DNA from: Streptosporangium violaceochromogenes
GTDB lineage: Bacteria; Actinomycetota; Actinomycetes; Streptosporangiales; Streptosporangiaceae
Assembly: GCF_014654615.1 (NCBI RefSeq)
Contig: NZ_BNBB01000014.1
Coordinates: forward strand, 116,476-180,475
DNA: 64,000 bases
Direction: 5' to 3'
In this document: in pieces, positions 1 to 9,787 of the stretch
Layout: each line of letters begins with the position of its first letter
Numbering within the stretch: position 1 is the first letter of the stretch
Notes under the pieces: model-generated
Told to the model about the DNA's origin: nothing
The model's database searches: none
What the model saw: only the letters and a program-made list of their open reading frames with translations
Program-made: the position numbers and the translations under genes

Positions 1-1
1 G

Positions 2-415
2 GAGTTCGAGTGGCGGGGGCTGTTCAACGACCCGAAGGTGAAGCAGGCGTGGGAGGCCAGGGTCGGCGCGCTGGCCCGGCAGTTCATCGAGGAGACCGGC
101 GGCGCCGACTACTTCTGCAACCAGAACTACAGCGGTACGGGCGAGTGCGGCGACATCTCGCTGACCATCCAGAAGCCCGAGCCGCCGGACGCGCTGGTGG
201 ACGCCCTCGCCGCCGAGCAGGCGGCCAAGGCCGAGAACGTCGCGCAGGCCCAGCGCAACGCCAAGGTCCGCACCGAGATCGCGTCCATCAGGGACCTCGT
301 CAAGGTCCTGGGCCCGCAGGGCGCCGTACTCTGGCAGGCCATCCAGAAGGGCCAGGTCTCCGTCGTCCCCATCCCCCAGGGGGGCAACCTCACCATCACC
401 CCCCCGAACCGCTGA
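2..415 (+). CDS. SPFH/band 7-like protein, C-terminal part (cut by window start)
   Basis: Only the last 137 codons are present; the reading frame is open to base 2 and ends in TGA at 413-415. The visible part has a Cys-containing loop (YFCNQNYSGTGEC), then an Ala/Glu/Gln-rich helix that looks like a coiled coil, then a short strand-rich tail ending ITPPNR. This resembles the tail of actinobacterial SPFH-domain membrane-scaffold proteins, but the diagnostic SPFH domain lies outside the window, so the name comes from recall of the family tail. An internal ATG at 38 is not taken as the start because the frame continues upstream in good coding sequence. It converges on the IclR gene. Confidence 0.5.
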   Translation, partial: EFEWRGLFNDPKVKQAWEARVGALARQFIEETGGADYFCNQNYSGTGECGDISLTIQKPEPPDALVDALAAEQAAKAENVAQAQRNAKVRTEIASIRDLVKVLGPQGAVLWQAIQKGQVSVVPIPQGGNLTITPPNR

Positions 416-509
416 CGCGCCGTCCCTCGTTCTCCCGGCCTCCGGCCGTCTTCCGCCGTCCCCGCCGCCTGGCCCCGGCCGGGACCCCACCCGGGCCGGC
501 GGTGAACGG

Positions 510-1289
510 TCAGAGGCCCAGGGCGGAGCCGAAGTCGTCGGCGATCTTCCGCATGCCCTCGGCGAGATCCTCCCGGTCGAGCGCGTCGATGCGCTCGGAC
601 GGTCCCGACACCGACATCGCGGCGATCACCCGGGCGCCGTCGCCCACCCCCACCGCCAGGCAGTGCACGCCCAGTTCCTCCTCCCCGAGATCCAGGGCGT
701 ACCCCCGCGCCCGCACCCGCTCCAGTTCGGCGAGCATGCCGGTCAGGTCGGTGATCGTGTTGGCGGTCCGCCGGGGCATGCCGGTCCGCCCGATCAGCGA
801 CGCCACCTCGGCGTCGGTCCGCCCGGCCATCAAGACCTTGCCCACCGCCGTGCTGTGCGGCAGCACCCGCCGTCCGACCTCGGCGAACATCCGCAGCCGC
901 CGGGGCGAGGGCGCCTGGGCCACGTAGACCACGAAGTCGCCCTCCAGCACCGCCAGGTTGGCCGTCTCCCCCGACAGCTCGACCATCTTCGCCAGGTACG
1001 GCTGCGCCCGGGTGCCGACCATGCGCTCGGCCACCCCGCCCAGCCGTACCAGCGCGCCGCCCAGCGCGTAACGGCGGTCGGACTCCTGGCGCACGTATCC
1101 CCGCGAGAGCAGCGTGCGCAGCAGCCGGTGGATCGTCCCGTACGGCAGGCCGGTCCCGGCGGCGATCTCCGACAGGCCGGCCTCCCCGCCCCGCTCGGCG
1201 AGCGCCTCCAGCACGTCCAGCGCCCGGTCGACCGACTGCACCGTGCCCGCCGGCTCGCCGGGACGCCTCCTGGGGGACTCCGCGTTCAC
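510..1289 (-). CDS. IclR-family transcriptional regulator
   Basis: A 259-aa protein of normal IclR length. An N-terminal winged helix-turn-helix (SVDRALDVLEALAERGG, then GLPYGTIHRLLRTLLSRGYV) is followed by the IclR ligand-binding domain, with VLPHSTAVGKVLMA and a C-terminal AMSVSGPSERI. IclR proteins are usually repressors whose small-acid ligands release DNA. It is the last gene of the leftward aceB-glcDEF block and is the obvious candidate to control it, probably through the paired sites upstream of aceB (inference). The start is GTG at 1289, behind GGAGG. A second in-frame GTG at 1319 has an almost identical ribosome-binding context and overlaps the end of glcF, giving 269 aa. Confidence 0.9.
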   Translation of the reverse strand: MNAESPRRRPGEPAGTVQSVDRALDVLEALAERGGEAGLSEIAAGTGLPYGTIHRLLRTLLSRGYVRQESDRRYALGGALVRLGGVAERMVGTRAQPYLAKMVELSGETANLAVLEGDFVVYVAQAPSPRRLRMFAEVGRRVLPHSTAVGKVLMAGRTDAEVASLIGRTGMPRRTANTITDLTGMLAELERVRARGYALDLGEEELGVHCLAVGVGDGARVIAAMSVSGPSERIDALDREDLAEGMRKIADDFGSALGL

Positions 1290-1315
1290 CGCAACCTCCG
1301 CGCTCGTCAATCCGT

Positions 1316-2581
1316 TCACCGCGACCTCCGGCCTCCCGCGTCCTGCGGCACCTCCGCCAGGCCGCGCAGCGAGGCGTCCAGGACCTGGGCGGTGTGCGCG
1401 ACGGGGATCGGCCGGGCTCCCCGGCGGCGGACGGCCGAGGTGATCTGCAGGGTGCAGCCGGGGTTGGCCGAGACCAGCAGGTCGGCGCCGGTGGCCAGCA
1501 CCCGCTCCGCCTTGCGGTCGCCGAGGTCGCGGGCGGCCTCTGGCTGGAGGAGATTGTAGGTCCCCGCCGACCCGCAGCAGACGGCCGATTCGGAGATCTC
1601 CCTCAGCTCCAGGCCGGGGATGGCGGCCAGCAGCCGGCGGGGCTCGGAGCGGATTCCCTGGGCGTGGGCCAGGTGGCAGGCGTCGTGGTAGGCCACCGTG
1701 AGCGGCAGCGGGTGCCGTTCGGCCACCGGCCCCAGCCCGGCGAGGAACTCCGCCAGGTCGAGGACCCGGATGGCCCGGGCCCGCGCGGCCCACTCGCCGT
1801 CGAGGATCTCGGCGTACTCCTTCATGGTCGACCCGCATCCGGCGGCGTTGACCACCACCGTGTCCACCCCCGCCCGTTCGAAGGCGGCGATCGTCCGCCG
1901 GGCGAACCGCACGGCCTGCCGGGGCCGCCCCGAGTGCAGCGACAGCGCCCCGCAGCACCCCTGGGCTGCGGGGATCACCACGTCGCAGCCCTCCATCGCG
2001 AGCACTCGGGCCGTGGCCGCGTTGACCTGCGGGAAGAACTCGCCCTGGACGCATCCGGTGAGCATCCCGACGACGGCCCTGCGCTCGCCCCGGGCGGTGA
2101 TCCGGCGCGGCAGCCGCACCCGCGCCCGGGCAGGGGGAGCGAGGTCGGCCATCGCGGCCAGGGACGGGTTGATCGGCTCCAGTCTCGGCGCGATCCGGCG
2201 GCGCAGTCCGGCGCTCAGCCGCAACGGCAGCCGCATGGCCCGCAGGCGCCGGGGATAGGGGAAGAGCTGGAAGATCAGGGCCCGCAGCGCCCGGTCGTCG
2301 GGGCGCCTGACGTGCTTCTCCTCCACCACGGCCCGGGTCCGCTCGATCAGCCGGTCGTAGCGCACCCCCGAGGGGCAGGCCGTCACGCACGCCATGCACC
2401 CCAGGCACGCGTCGAAGTGCCCGGCCATCTCCGGTGTCAGCGGGGTGCCCTCGACGTGCTGCTTCATCAGGTGGATCCGGCCGCGCGGGGAGTCCATCTC
2501 CTCGCCCCACAGGACGTAGGTGGGGCAGGTGGGCAGGCAGAATCCGCAGTGCACACAGTCGCCGATCAGCTCGGGGTCCAC
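1316..2581 (-). CDS. glcF: glycolate oxidase iron-sulfur subunit GlcF-like
   Basis: A 421-aa protein. Two N-terminal ferredoxin-type cluster motifs are visible: CVHCGFCLPTCP near residues 9-20 and CLGCMACVTACP near residues 59-70. Two CCG-type cysteine-rich repeats follow (QGCCGALS and AVCCGSAG, each with an upstream Cys). This is the layout of GlcF, the electron-transfer subunit of membrane-associated glycolate oxidase, which oxidises glycolate to glyoxylate. It starts at GTG 2581, one base from the end of glcE, so the pair is surely co-transcribed. A lactate-utilisation LutA-like role is less likely because GlcD and GlcE partners lie directly upstream. Confidence 0.9.
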   Translation of the reverse strand: MDPELIGDCVHCGFCLPTCPTYVLWGEEMDSPRGRIHLMKQHVEGTPLTPEMAGHFDACLGCMACVTACPSGVRYDRLIERTRAVVEEKHVRRPDDRALRALIFQLFPYPRRLRAMRLPLRLSAGLRRRIAPRLEPINPSLAAMADLAPPARARVRLPRRITARGERRAVVGMLTGCVQGEFFPQVNAATARVLAMEGCDVVIPAAQGCCGALSLHSGRPRQAVRFARRTIAAFERAGVDTVVVNAAGCGSTMKEYAEILDGEWAARARAIRVLDLAEFLAGLGPVAERHPLPLTVAYHDACHLAHAQGIRSEPRRLLAAIPGLELREISESAVCCGSAGTYNLLQPEAARDLGDRKAERVLATGADLLVSANPGCTLQITSAVRRRGARPIPVAHTAQVLDASLRGLAEVPQDAGGRRSR

Positions 2582-2582
2582 G

Positions 2583-3872
2583 TCAGATCCCTCCCGCGAA
2601 CCGGCCGGGGGACATCCTCCGGCCGGGGTCGAACCGTTCCTTGATCCGCCGCATCAGCGGCAGCGCCCCCACCGGCCCCCAGCGCTCCACCGTCCGGCCC
2701 GGCTCGGGCGGTACGGCAAGGACGATCACCCCGCCGCCCAGACGGCCGAGGTCGTCGCGGACGGACGACACGAACGCCGAGAGCTCGGGCCCTCCGAGCG
2801 CCGGGGGCGGGGCGACGTGGAGGACCCCCGAGGCCACCGACCCGCGCACCCGCGCGGGCAGCCCGCGCGCCGCGACCGCCCGCAGCGCGTCGCCGGCCTC
2901 CGCGGGCGGGAACCGCAGTTCCAGCAGCACCTCCTCGCCGGGCAGCGTGTTCCACCAGGGCGGCGGCCGGTCGGAGACATGCGCGCCGTCTCCGAGGATG
3001 TGCCCGCCGATCAGGTCCCGCAGGGGCAGTGCCCGCTCCTCGGCCGCCCTCCCCTCGACGAGGACGGCCAGCGTGAGGTCGCCGTGGGGGGCGGGCCAGT
3101 CCAGTTCGATCGCGCTGGGTTCGGCCTGGGAGGAGGCGAGGCCGGTGACGAGGCCGGCGACGAGCGCCCGCGGTCCGGCGGTCGCGTCCGGGCCTCCCCC
3201 GGCGCCCGGCGCGGCGGGGGAGGGGAGGGTCGCGACGATCCAGCGGCGTGCGGTCGGGACCGGGTGGAGTCGGAAGATCGCCTCGGTGATGACGCCGAGC
3301 GTGCCGTAGGAGCCGCAGAACAGCTTGCCCAGGTCGTAGCCGGCGACGTTCTTGACGACCCGGCCGCCGGAGGTGGCGATCGTCCCGTCGGCCAGCACGA
3401 CCGTGGCGCCGATCAGTAGGTCGCGGGCGGTGCCGTACCGGAGCCTGCGGGGGCCGGCGATCGCGGTGGCGAGCGTGCCGCCGACGGTGCCGCCCGGCAG
3501 GGGGGTGTCCAGGGCCAGCTCCTGCCGGAGGCCGGAGGGGCCGGGCAGAGAGGCCAGCGTGGCGGCGGGAACCCCCGCGCTGACCCGGACGACCAGGTCG
3601 CCGGGGGCGTGTTCGACGGTGGATCGGCCGTCGAGGGTGAGGCAGCAGGTGTCGATCAGCAGGTCGCACCGCTCGGGGGGAGCGCCCCATCCCAGCTTCG
3701 TCCCCTCTCCCGCGGGGACCACGGCCAGGTCGTGCTCGGCGGAGACGCGCAGGAGCGCGGCGACCTCGCCGGTGGTCTCGGGCAGCGCCACCAGGCGGGG
3801 CGTCACCCCGGCCACGGCGTCGCCGGGCCCGGCCTTCCGGATCGTCACGCCCGTCCGGCGCAGGGCGTCCAT
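2583..3872 (-). CDS. glcE: glycolate oxidase FAD-binding subunit GlcE-like
   Basis: A 429-aa protein with an N-terminal PCMH-type FAD-binding domain. Visible signatures are VVPAGEGTKLGWG, GGTVGGTLATAIAGPRRLRYG and SGGRVVKNVAGYDLGKLFCGSYGTLGV. GlcE is the short FAD subunit that pairs with GlcD in glycolate oxidase. The ATG at 3872 overlaps the glcD stop (ATGA), which implies translational coupling. A 24-codon upstream extension is possible but would run deeper into glcD. Its C-terminal cap region is low in recognisable motifs, as usual for GlcE. Confidence 0.88.
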   Translation of the reverse strand: MDALRRTGVTIRKAGPGDAVAGVTPRLVALPETTGEVAALLRVSAEHDLAVVPAGEGTKLGWGAPPERCDLLIDTCCLTLDGRSTVEHAPGDLVVRVSAGVPAATLASLPGPSGLRQELALDTPLPGGTVGGTLATAIAGPRRLRYGTARDLLIGATVVLADGTIATSGGRVVKNVAGYDLGKLFCGSYGTLGVITEAIFRLHPVPTARRWIVATLPSPAAPGAGGGPDATAGPRALVAGLVTGLASSQAEPSAIELDWPAPHGDLTLAVLVEGRAAEERALPLRDLIGGHILGDGAHVSDRPPPWWNTLPGEEVLLELRFPPAEAGDALRAVAARGLPARVRGSVASGVLHVAPPPALGGPELSAFVSSVRDDLGRLGGGVIVLAVPPEPGRTVERWGPVGALPLMRRIKERFDPGRRMSPGRFAGGI

Positions 3873-5329
3873 CAGAACTGCTCCGCCCGGCCCGACTCGA
3901 CCAGCGGGTGCACGCCCCTGCGGACTCCCGGGACCTCGCCGCACAGGCGCGGGGTGGGGAAGACCTTGCCCGGGTTGGACAGGCCGCGGGGGTCGAAGGC
4001 GCAGCGGACCAGTTGCATGGTGTCGAGGTCGTCGTCAGAGAACATCTTTGTCATATATCGGGATTTATCCACACCAACGCCGTGTTCGCCGGTGATGGAG
4101 CCGCCGTACTCCACACACAGATCGAGAATCCTTCCCGAGACCAGCTCGGCCCGCTCACCCGCGCCGGGCTCCCGGTCGTCGAACAGCACCAGCGGATGCA
4201 GGTTGCCGTCCCCGGCGTGGAAGACGTTGGCCACGCGGATGCCGTGCTCCCGCGACAGCCGGTCGATGCTCGCCAGGACCTCGGGCAGCGCGGTCCTGGG
4301 CACCACCCCGTCCTGGACGATGTAGGCGGGGCTGATCCGGCCCACCGCGGCGAAGGCCGACTTGCGGCCCTTCCAGACGGCCGCCCGCTCGGCGGGGTCG
4401 GCGGCGGTCCGCAGCGCGAACGCGCCGCTCTCACGGCAGATCCGTGTCACCTCGCCGAGCTCGTGGGCGACCTCCTCCACCGGGCCGTCCAGCTCCACGA
4501 TGAGCACCGCCCCGGCGCCCTCGGGGTAGGAGCAGGCCACGGCGGCCTCGGCCGCCTCGATCGCCAGGGCGTCCATCATCTCGATGGCGGAGGGCAGGAT
4601 GCCGCCCCCGATGATCGCCGACACCGCCTGGCCGCCCCGCTCGACGCCGTCGAACGCCGCCAGCAGGGTCGTCACGTTCCGCGGGGCCCGCGTCAGCCGT
4701 ACGGTGACCTTGGTGGCGATGCCGAGGGTGCCCTCCGAGCCGATGAAGGCCCCCAGCAGGTCGTAGCCGGGATCGGCCGCCGAGAGCTCGACGATCTCGC
4801 CCTGGGGGGTGACGATCTCCAGGGCGAGCACGTGGTTGACCGTGAAGCCGTGCTTGAGGCAGTGCGCCCCGCCGGAGTTCTCCGCCACGTTGCCGCCGAT
4901 GGAGCAGACCTGCTGGCTGGAGGGGTCGGGCGCGTAGTAGTAGCCCTGGTCGCGGACCGCCTCGGTGATCGCCAGGTTGGTGACCCCCGGCTCCACCACG
5001 GCCCGTCGGTTGGCGAGGTCGACCGAGAGGATCCGCCGCATCCTGGAGGTGACGATCAGCACGCCGTCGGTCCGCGGCAGCGCCCCGCCGGACAGGCCCG
5101 TCCCCGCGCCCCTGGCCACGAACGGCACGCCGTGCTCGTCGCAGACCCGCACCACGGCCGCGACCTGCTCGGCGCTTTCCGGCAGCACCACGACCGCGGG
5201 GACGGCGCGATGGTGGGTCAGGCCGTCGCACTCGTAGGTGCGCAGCCGTACCGGGTCGGTGATCACCGACCCGGGGCCGAGGAACTCCCGGAAGCGCCGG
5301 ATCGGCTCGTCGAGTGTCTGCGCCGGCAT
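3872..5329 (-). CDS. glcD: glycolate oxidase subunit GlcD-like FAD-linked oxidase
   Basis: A 485-aa protein. The FAD-binding domain shows FVARGAGTGLSGGALP and CSIGGNVAENSGGAHCLKHG. The C-terminal FAD-oxidase domain has NVFHAGDGNLHPLVLFD and the closing GSITGEHGVGVDK motif. GlcD carries the catalytic FAD that oxidises glycolate (or D-lactate) to the 2-oxoacid. The ATG at 5329 follows an AAAGGAGAG ribosome-binding site. Together with GlcE, GlcF and malate synthase it would feed glycolate via glyoxylate and acetyl-CoA into malate. Members acting on D-lactate look alike, so the substrate is inferred from the neighbours. Confidence 0.92.
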   Translation of the reverse strand: MPAQTLDEPIRRFREFLGPGSVITDPVRLRTYECDGLTHHRAVPAVVVLPESAEQVAAVVRVCDEHGVPFVARGAGTGLSGGALPRTDGVLIVTSRMRRILSVDLANRRAVVEPGVTNLAITEAVRDQGYYYAPDPSSQQVCSIGGNVAENSGGAHCLKHGFTVNHVLALEIVTPQGEIVELSAADPGYDLLGAFIGSEGTLGIATKVTVRLTRAPRNVTTLLAAFDGVERGGQAVSAIIGGGILPSAIEMMDALAIEAAEAAVACSYPEGAGAVLIVELDGPVEEVAHELGEVTRICRESGAFALRTAADPAERAAVWKGRKSAFAAVGRISPAYIVQDGVVPRTALPEVLASIDRLSREHGIRVANVFHAGDGNLHPLVLFDDREPGAGERAELVSGRILDLCVEYGGSITGEHGVGVDKSRYMTKMFSDDDLDTMQLVRCAFDPRGLSNPGKVFPTPRLCGEVPGVRRGVHPLVESGRAEQF

Positions 5330-5462
5330 CGCCTCTCCTTTCACGCGCCGGGGTCTCGTGGCTCCCGGACGGTGACCGCCCGGCCCGAGACCGTCATGCC
5401 TTCGGGAGCCCTTCCGGAAGGCGGGCGATCCTCTCGGCCGGGGGCCGCCCGCCCCGGCCGGC

Positions 5463-7049
<1,587 letters not shown>

Positions 7050-7058
7050 GGGCTTCCT

Positions 7059-7094
7059 TTCCGCATTATGGAAAAATGCTTCTGAATTGTGGAA
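7059..7094 (-). promoter_or_regulatory. aceB: paired TTCC-N7-GGAA operator candidates upstream of aceB
   Basis: Two copies of the pattern TTCC-N7-GGAA (the second is TTCT-N7-GGAA) lie at 7059-7073 and 7080-7094, exactly 21 bp apart, so they sit on the same face of the helix. They lie 10 bp upstream of the aceB ATG. IclR-family regulators of actinobacterial glyoxylate and allantoin genes bind palindromes of this general kind. Assignment to the IclR protein at 510-1289 is inference. Confidence 0.5.
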
Positions 7095-7311
7095 CAGACG
7101 CTACTTCATGGTCACTTGCCGGTCAAAAACCAGGGGTCCCCTAAGGGGTCGTGTCGGGGGCTTCCCCGATGGAAGGAGGGCCGCGCTCAGGCGACAGTGG
7201 AGACGGTTCCCCGCGAGGCGGGGGGCGACCCCCTTCACGGGGGGAGCCAGGCGGCGGGGACGCCCGTGCCGGTCGCGCGAGACGAGGCTTCGGGAGATCG
7301 GGGATGGGTTC

Positions 7312-8004
7312 ATGAAGAAGAAGACGGCCATGGCCGGGATGCTCCTGGGGTCCGCGCTCCTCCTGTCGGCCTGCCGGTTCGACCTCGACACCGGCGACCG
7401 CGAGCAGGCCGTCGTCTCCTACGAGGTCACGGAGAGGCTGACGGCGCTCGTGGTCCACGCCGACGCGGGGGAGGTCGTGGTCAACGAGTCGGACCGTCCG
7501 GGGGTGCGGGTGACCGAGACGCTCCACTGGGGCGGGAACCCCAAGGACAGGCCCCGGACCGAGCACCCCGTGGAGGGCGGCACGCTCACACTGCGCCACA
7601 CGTGCTCGGGAAACTGCTCGGTGGACTCCAGGATCGAGGTCCCCAAGGGGCTCAAGGTCACCCTCGACACCGGATCGGGCGGCATCACGCTCCGCGCGCT
7701 GACGGGTGAGGTGCAGGCCCACACCGGCTCCGGCGACATCGAGGCCGGCTCCCTGGGAACGGGGCGGTTCGTCGCCGACACCGGCTCCGGCGACGTCGAG
7801 GTGAGGTTCGGCGCCGTGCCCGGCCACGTGGAGATCGAGACCGGATCGGGCGACGCCACCGTACGGCTGCCGCCGGCCGCCTACAAGGTGACCGCCGAGA
7901 CCGGCTCGGGGGAGAGGACCGTCAAGGTCACCGACGACCCCTCCTCGGCCAGGGGTGTCCTGGTGCGGACCGGTTCGGGGGACGCCAAGATCCTGCCCGC
8001 CTGA
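7312..8004 (+). CDS. DUF4097-like beta-solenoid lipoprotein
   Basis: A 230-aa secreted lipoprotein. The signal peptide MKKKTAMAGMLLGSALLLSAC ends in a lipobox with the acylated Cys at residue 21. The mature part has repeated TGSGD/TGSGG units about every 20 residues, typical of DUF4097/DUF2807-type right-handed beta-helices of unknown function. Two further cysteines (TCSGNC) may form a disulfide. It starts at ATG 7312 behind GGGAGATCGGGG and is transcribed away from aceB. It is probably a surface protein under its own promoter; no partner gene lies nearby. Confidence 0.75.
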   Translation: MKKKTAMAGMLLGSALLLSACRFDLDTGDREQAVVSYEVTERLTALVVHADAGEVVVNESDRPGVRVTETLHWGGNPKDRPRTEHPVEGGTLTLRHTCSGNCSVDSRIEVPKGLKVTLDTGSGGITLRALTGEVQAHTGSGDIEAGSLGTGRFVADTGSGDVEVRFGAVPGHVEIETGSGDATVRLPPAAYKVTAETGSGERTVKVTDDPSSARGVLVRTGSGDAKILPA

Positions 8005-8089
8005 GGCGGCGCGGGCGGGGGACGCCGGGACCGGGGCACGGCGTCCCCGCCCCGCGGGTGACACGGACGGCCGCGAAGGGGATAACCAG

Positions 8090-9652
8090 GTGAGGAAGCG
8101 GACGCCGGCGTGGCACCATCGTGGGAAGAGACCCGGGGTGCCCGGGCGTTCTCCTCAAAAGGAGGACGCACGAAGCCCTCCGCCGGAAGACGCACCAACC
8201 AACGCATCTGAACGGAGCGACGACATAGACACTCGTGAGCCGCTGGACCTTGATCGATTCGACGACCTGCCCGAGATCGGCGAGATGGACCTGGCCGAGC
8301 GCCAGGCTCTGCGCCGGGTCACGGGTTTCTCCACGGAGCTCCAGGACGTCACCGAGGTCGAATACCGCCGGCTCCGGCTTGAGCGGGTCGTCCTGGTCGG
8401 CGTCTGGACCTCGGGAACGGTGGCCGACGCCGAAAACTCCCTTCTCGAGCTGAAGCTCCTGGCCGAAACCGCCGGTTCGGAGGTGCTTGAGGGGCTGATC
8501 CAGCGCCGCCAGAAGCCCGACACGGCGACCTACATCGGCGCGGGCAAGGCGCAGGAGCTCGCCGACATCGTCTCCGCCACCGGCGCCGACACCGTTGTGT
8601 GCGACGGCGAGCTGAGCCCCGGCCAGCTTCGGCAGCTGGAGGAGGTCGTCAAGGTCAAGGTCATCGACCGGACCATGCTGATCCTCGACATCTTCGCCCA
8701 GCACGCCAAGAGCCGCGAGGGCAAGGCGCAGGTGGAGCTCGCCCAGCTCAGCTACCTTCTGCCGCGCCTGCGGGGCTGGGGTGGCAACCTCTCCCGGCAG
8801 GTCGGCGGACGTGCCGCCGGCGGCGCCGGCATCGGCGGCCGCGGTCCCGGTGAGACCAAGATCGAACTGGACCGCCGCCGGATCCGTGAGCGGATGGCCA
8901 AGCTGCGGCGCCAGATCACCGAGATGACCGCCTCGCGCGAGACCAAGCGGGCGCGGCGGGTGGAGCGCGAGGTTCCGGCCGTGGCGATCGCCGGCTACAC
9001 CAACGCCGGCAAGTCCTCGCTGCTGAACCGCATCACCGGCGCCGGCGTGCTGGTCGAGGACGCCCTGTTCGCCACGCTGGACCCGACCGTCCGCAGGGCG
9101 CACACCCCCGAGGGCCGTCTGTTCACGCTGGCCGACACCGTCGGGTTCGTCCGGCACCTGCCGCACCAGCTGGTCGAGGCGTTCCGCTCGACCCTGGAGG
9201 AGGTCGGCGACGCCGACCTGATCCTGCACGTGGTCGACGGCTCGCACCCCGATCCGGAGTCGCAGCTCGTCGCCGTGCGAGAGGTGATCGCCGACATCGA
9301 GGGCGCCCGGGACATCCCGGAGATCGTGGTCGTCAACAAGGCCGACCTCGCCGATCCGGTGGTCCTGGCCAGGCTCACCGCGCGGGAGAGGCACGTCGTC
9401 GTGGTCTCGGCCCGCACCGGCGCCGGGATCGGCGAGCTGATGGCCGTGATCGAGCGTGAGCTGCCCCGCTTCGACCAGGAGGTCCGGCTGCTGGTGCCGT
9501 ATCAGCGGGGCGACCTGATCTCGCGGGCCCACAGCGAGGGCGAGGTCCTCGGCCTGGAGCACACCGAGGACGGCACGATCCTGCACGCCAGGGTCCTGCC
9601 AGGCCTCTTCGCCGAGTTGGAGAGGACCGGCAGGCCGGTCGAGACCGTCTGA
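8090..9652 (+). CDS. hflX: GTPase HflX, ribosome-associated
   Basis: About 520 aa. The N-terminal HflX domain has TYIGAGKAQEL and ADTVVCDGELSPGQLRQL. It is followed by the glycine-rich linker RGPGETKIELDRRRIRERM and a TrmE-Era-type G domain with AGYTNAGKSSLLN (G1), DTVGFVRHLPHQLVEAF (G3) and VVNKAD (G4). HflX splits stalled 70S ribosomes under heat or antibiotic stress. The start is uncertain: GTG at 8090 is the first plausible one, with AAGGGGA in front, and the first 60 residues are poorly conserved. A strong AAAAGGAGG at 8157-8165 is not followed by a standard start codon. The gene ends at a near-perfect terminator. Confidence 0.93.
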   Translation: MRKRTPAWHHRGKRPGVPGRSPQKEDARSPPPEDAPTNASERSDDIDTREPLDLDRFDDLPEIGEMDLAERQALRRVTGFSTELQDVTEVEYRRLRLERVVLVGVWTSGTVADAENSLLELKLLAETAGSEVLEGLIQRRQKPDTATYIGAGKAQELADIVSATGADTVVCDGELSPGQLRQLEEVVKVKVIDRTMLILDIFAQHAKSREGKAQVELAQLSYLLPRLRGWGGNLSRQVGGRAAGGAGIGGRGPGETKIELDRRRIRERMAKLRRQITEMTASRETKRARRVEREVPAVAIAGYTNAGKSSLLNRITGAGVLVEDALFATLDPTVRRAHTPEGRLFTLADTVGFVRHLPHQLVEAFRSTLEEVGDADLILHVVDGSHPDPESQLVAVREVIADIEGARDIPEIVVVNKADLADPVVLARLTARERHVVVVSARTGAGIGELMAVIERELPRFDQEVRLLVPYQRGDLISRAHSEGEVLGLEHTEDGTILHARVLPGLFAELERTGRPVETV

Positions 9653-9673
9653 CCCTCCGGTCCGCCTCCCGCC

Positions 9674-9712
9674 CGCGCGGACCCCCTCCGGCCTTCGGAG
9701 GGGGTCCGCGCG
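9674..9712 (+). terminator. strong hairpin terminator after hflX
   Basis: A perfect 17-bp stem (arms 9674-9690 and 9696-9712, rich in GACCCCCTCCG and its complement) with a 5-base loop lies 22 bp past the hflX stop. There is no U-run, as is common in actinobacteria. It can also serve the leftward phosphatase gene ending at 9788. Confidence 0.8.
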
Positions 9713-9787
9713 TGGCCACAGGGGCCCTCGAATCCGCCTGAGGCCGCGCCGCCGGGGCCCTCAGGGGGTTCTTGGTATAGCCGGGGC

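Noticed and set aside
510..2510. Single 666-codon frame covering the IclR gene and most of glcF
   Set aside because: Its upstream part is a shifted frame of glcF with Arg/Pro-rich noise; the true IclR protein begins at 1289 or 1319.
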